From: Thermodesulfovibrio sp.
GTDB lineage: Bacteria; Nitrospirota; Thermodesulfovibrionia; Thermodesulfovibrionales; JdFR-85
Direction of reading: 5' to 3'
DNA length: 8,258 bases
NCBI GenBank assembly: GCA_027050975.1
Contig: JALUAR010000270.1
Coordinates: forward strand, 1-8,258
Part shown: one piece after another, positions 6,701 through 8,258 of the stretch
How positions within the stretch are numbered: the stretch's first letter is position 1
Layout of the letters: each line of letters starts with the position of its first letter
Position numbers and translations under genes: made by a program
Notes under the pieces: model-generated
Databases searched by the model: none
Told to the model about the DNA's origin: nothing
The model's input: the letters and a program-made list of their open reading frames with translations, nothing else

Positions 6701-8101
6701 CTACTGTCCTTTCCGTTTGAGCCATTCGTATAATCTGTTTATATTGTCCCGTAGAAATTTTACAATTAGTAGGATCAGATTTAAAAGAGTTTTTGAACGG
6801 GGATGAATTGTCACTGCCTGAATAGACTCGATCTCTTTGCCTGTTTCTACAGAGATGGAAGGAGATTTGCTCCTGGCGATGATCTGTGTGGGATACACAC
6901 TGCGATGGCCTGTAATAAGATAGCTTATAACACAGACTATGGCTGCATAAGGGGCAATAGCAGGTCCGAAGAGTTCGACAGACATAATACTTGCTGACAC
7001 AGGTGTATTTGCTGCTCCGGCGAGCAGACTGACAAGACCAATGGCAGCGAATGTGGCTCTGTCAATCCCGACAATATCAGCGAACACACTTCCTGCAGAG
7101 GCCCCTATGAAGAATATCGGTGTTACGATACCACCACTTCCGCCGAAGTTAAGAGTAATGGACGTAAAGAGCATCTTAACAAAGAAGGCACACCAGCCTA
7201 TTTGACTGCCGTCAAGGGCCTCTTTTATGGTGTCAAGTCCCAACCCAAGATACCTGGTAGAGAAGACAAGGGCAAGTACGGAAAGGGCTGTGCCTCCCAG
7301 CAGGCCCTTAACAGGTGTCCATACTTTAATTCTCTTGCTTATTTCGTTAAACAGTTCCATAATCTCGATAAAGAGAAAGGCTATCAGTCCGAAGAACACT
7401 CCTGCCAGCACAACATCCAGAACGAATGAACCGCTAAAGACAGGTGAAAAATCAAGGGGATGATAGAAGTACTTTATACCAAGTTGCTGAGCCACCTGAT
7501 AGCTCACCATTCCCGATACAAAAGAGGGCAGCAGGGCATCATAAAATAGATTACCAACGAAGAGTACCTCGATTCCAAACATGGCTCCGGCAATAGGTGT
7601 GCCAAAGACAGTGGAAAATCCGGCACTGATTCCGCATATTACCAGCTTTTTCCTGTCATTTTCATCAAAACGGAAAATGTCTGCCAGTAAGGAGGCAAGT
7701 CCTCCTCCTATCTGGGCGCAAGGGCCTTCCTTTCCCGCGGAGCCGCCCGTGGAAACGGTTATGACAGTTGCAATGAATTTTACCGGAACCACGATAAACT
7801 TTATCTTTCCTCCCTGGCGATGAATGGCTCTGATTACCCTTTCCGTTCCATGTCCAACGGCCTCTGGAGCAAGGTAACAAACGATCAGGCTGCTTAGAAA
7901 AAGTGAAAGTGGAAGGAGAAGAAAATAATTTTTCTGGGTTGAAAAGAAGTCTATACCCTTGTCCAGTACAGTAAGGAAGAGTGTTGTTGCAGCCCCCACG
8001 ATCAGACCTACAAGAGAGGCAAGGATAAACCATTTAATCACACTTGTAAAGAGGACAAGACCCTCTACTAACTCCCTTACTCTTCTGGTGAGGTGATCCA
8101 T
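6701..8101 (-). CDS. CLC-family chloride channel/transporter
   Basis: Integral membrane protein moving chloride or a related anion. The 466 residues are hydrophobic from about 22 to 398 with the inverted-repeat CLC fold pattern. The first ion-binding motif is GHGTE (83-87) in place of GSGIP. The gating-glutamate motif GKEGP is intact at 123-127 (Glu125). The third motif reads GGIVTP (323-328) where GxFxP is usual, and the central tyrosine is Tyr403 in SVYPTQ. At the place of the internal proton glutamate of the E. coli antiporter (Glu203), aligned through PIAGAMFGIEV (169-179), there is Val179. Valine there is also found in animal CLC channels, so channel-like conduction is possible but not shown. 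No CBS domains follow. The tail (about 409-466) is short, with one more hydrophobic stretch at 438-450. The ATG at 8101 has no convincing Shine-Dalgarno. A GTG at codon 21 would give a shorter protein that still keeps all membrane helices. The gene lies 48 bases after the receiver gene and 3 bases before cbiA. Confidence 0.92.
   Translation of the reverse strand: MDHLTRRVRELVEGLVLFTSVIKWFILASLVGLIVGAATTLFLTVLDKGIDFFSTQKNYFLLLPLSLFLSSLIVCYLAPEAVGHGTERVIRAIHRQGGKIKFIVVPVKFIATVITVSTGGSAGKEGPCAQIGGGLASLLADIFRFDENDRKKLVICGISAGFSTVFGTPIAGAMFGIEVLFVGNLFYDALLPSFVSGMVSYQVAQQLGIKYFYHPLDFSPVFSGSFVLDVVLAGVFFGLIAFLFIEIMELFNEISKRIKVWTPVKGLLGGTALSVLALVFSTRYLGLGLDTIKEALDGSQIGWCAFFVKMLFTSITLNFGGSGGIVTPIFFIGASAGSVFADIVGIDRATFAAIGLVSLLAGAANTPVSASIMSVELFGPAIAPYAAIVCVISYLITGHRSVYPTQIIARSKSPSISVETGKEIESIQAVTIHPRSKTLLNLILLIVKFLRDNINRLYEWLKRKGQ
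6707..6714 (-). promoter_or_regulatory. Ribosome binding site of cbiA inside the CLC gene end
   Basis: GGAAAGGA on the minus strand is formed by the codons for the penultimate residues (Arg-Lys-Gly) of the CLC protein and ends 9 bases before the cbiA ATG. The CLC stop TAG (6703-6701) lies between this site and the start, so ribosomes finishing the CLC protein would meet it. This indicates translational coupling of the two genes. Confidence 0.7.
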
Positions 8102-8149
8102 TAGATTGCGGTATATTATTGAAAAAAGAGTATTTAATAAAAAGGTCTA
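8102..8149. other. AT-rich spacer between the receiver gene and the CLC gene
   Basis: This spacer is 48 bases long, with runs of T and A on the minus strand but no GC-rich stem before them. I therefore call neither a terminator nor a firm promoter. No strong Shine-Dalgarno precedes the CLC ATG at 8101. Confidence 0.45.
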
Positions 8150-8258
8150 TTATGAATCGTTGGTTGCAAGGATGCCTTTAATTTTACTTAAAACCTCCTT
8201 TGGCTTTGCTGTTGCCTTAACCAGATAACCGTCAGCACCAAGATCAAATGCCTTTTCA
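8150..8258 (-). CDS. Response regulator receiver domain, C-terminal fragment (partial at window edge)
   Basis: Reading the minus strand from the window edge gives 35 codons ending at a TAA (8152-8150). The peptide contains KAFDLGADGYLVKATAKPKE and ends ILATNDS. The pattern GADGYLVK followed by a helix with KPKEVLSKIKGIL is the beta5-alpha5 end of a CheY-like receiver domain. The lysine of YLVK is the conserved receiver lysine, but the usual following proline is replaced by alanine. Because the protein stops right after alpha5, it is either a single-domain regulator or a protein with the receiver at its C-terminus. The phospho-acceptor aspartate lies outside the window. It reads in the same direction as the CLC gene 48 bases downstream and could share its transcript. 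Whether it partners the kinase at 2-1648 cannot be judged. Confidence 0.82.
   Translation of the reverse strand, partial: EKAFDLGADGYLVKATAKPKEVLSKIKGILATNDS

Noticed and set aside
8102..8149. Promoter for the CLC gene in the AT-rich spacer.
   Set aside because: There are A/T-rich -10-like words, but no -35 element at acceptable spacing, so it is not distinguishable from background.
2..8258. Signs of a mobile element, prophage, CRISPR array or defence system.
   Set aside because: No transposase, integrase, direct-repeat array, tRNA end or toxin-antitoxin-like small gene is visible. All genes belong to housekeeping or transport families of similar composition.

Overview
The window reads as a gene-dense stretch of a bacterial chromosome. 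It holds six complete or nearly complete protein genes and one gene fragment, with no RNA gene, mobile element, CRISPR array or phage gene that I can see. The DNA is moderately AT-rich and uses AGA and ATA codons freely. The style of the proteins suggests a Gram-negative, often anaerobic lineage of the Desulfobacterota/Nitrospirota kind: a hybrid histidine kinase with the HDFNN H-box, a FeoB with the GLGCGTM and IPCSAQ gate motifs, a CLC protein of the GHGT type, and cobalamin synthesis. That placement rests on remembered family resemblance, not on a search.

Layout. (1) Positions 2-1648, + strand: a hybrid sensor histidine kinase (coiled coil, PAS, HisKA, HATPase, receiver), probably cut at its N-terminus by the window edge. 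(2) Positions 1645-5220, - strand: a compact unit read in the order feoB, DUF89/ARMT1-like metal phosphatase, tsaC (YrdC-type threonylcarbamoyl-AMP synthase). The gaps between genes are 41 and 20 bases. It is headed by a near-consensus sigma-70 promoter (TTGACA, 18 bases, TAAAAT) with a 16/19 Fur box directly downstream of the -10 element. The last gene, tsaC, converges on the kinase, and the two stop codons overlap. (3) Positions 5357-8258, - strand: the tail of a receiver-domain protein, then a CLC-family chloride channel or transporter, then cobyrinate a,c-diamide synthase (cbiA/cobB). The last two are separated by 3 bases, and the ribosome binding site of cbiA lies inside the final codons of the CLC gene.

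How the genes may work together. The best-supported logic is iron control. When Fe(II) is plentiful, Fur should block the feoB promoter and, by read-through, lower expression of the phosphatase and the tRNA-modification enzyme. No FeoA or FeoC is encoded in the window. The CLC-cbiA pair looks translationally coupled, although no functional link between anion flux and B12 synthesis is obvious. The CLC protein has valine where the E. coli antiporter has its internal proton glutamate, which suggests it may be channel-like.

I found no clear evidence of a wholly new system. The items most worth a second look are the Fur-controlled operon with its two unexpected passengers, the CLC residue changes, and the tight CLC-cbiA coupling.
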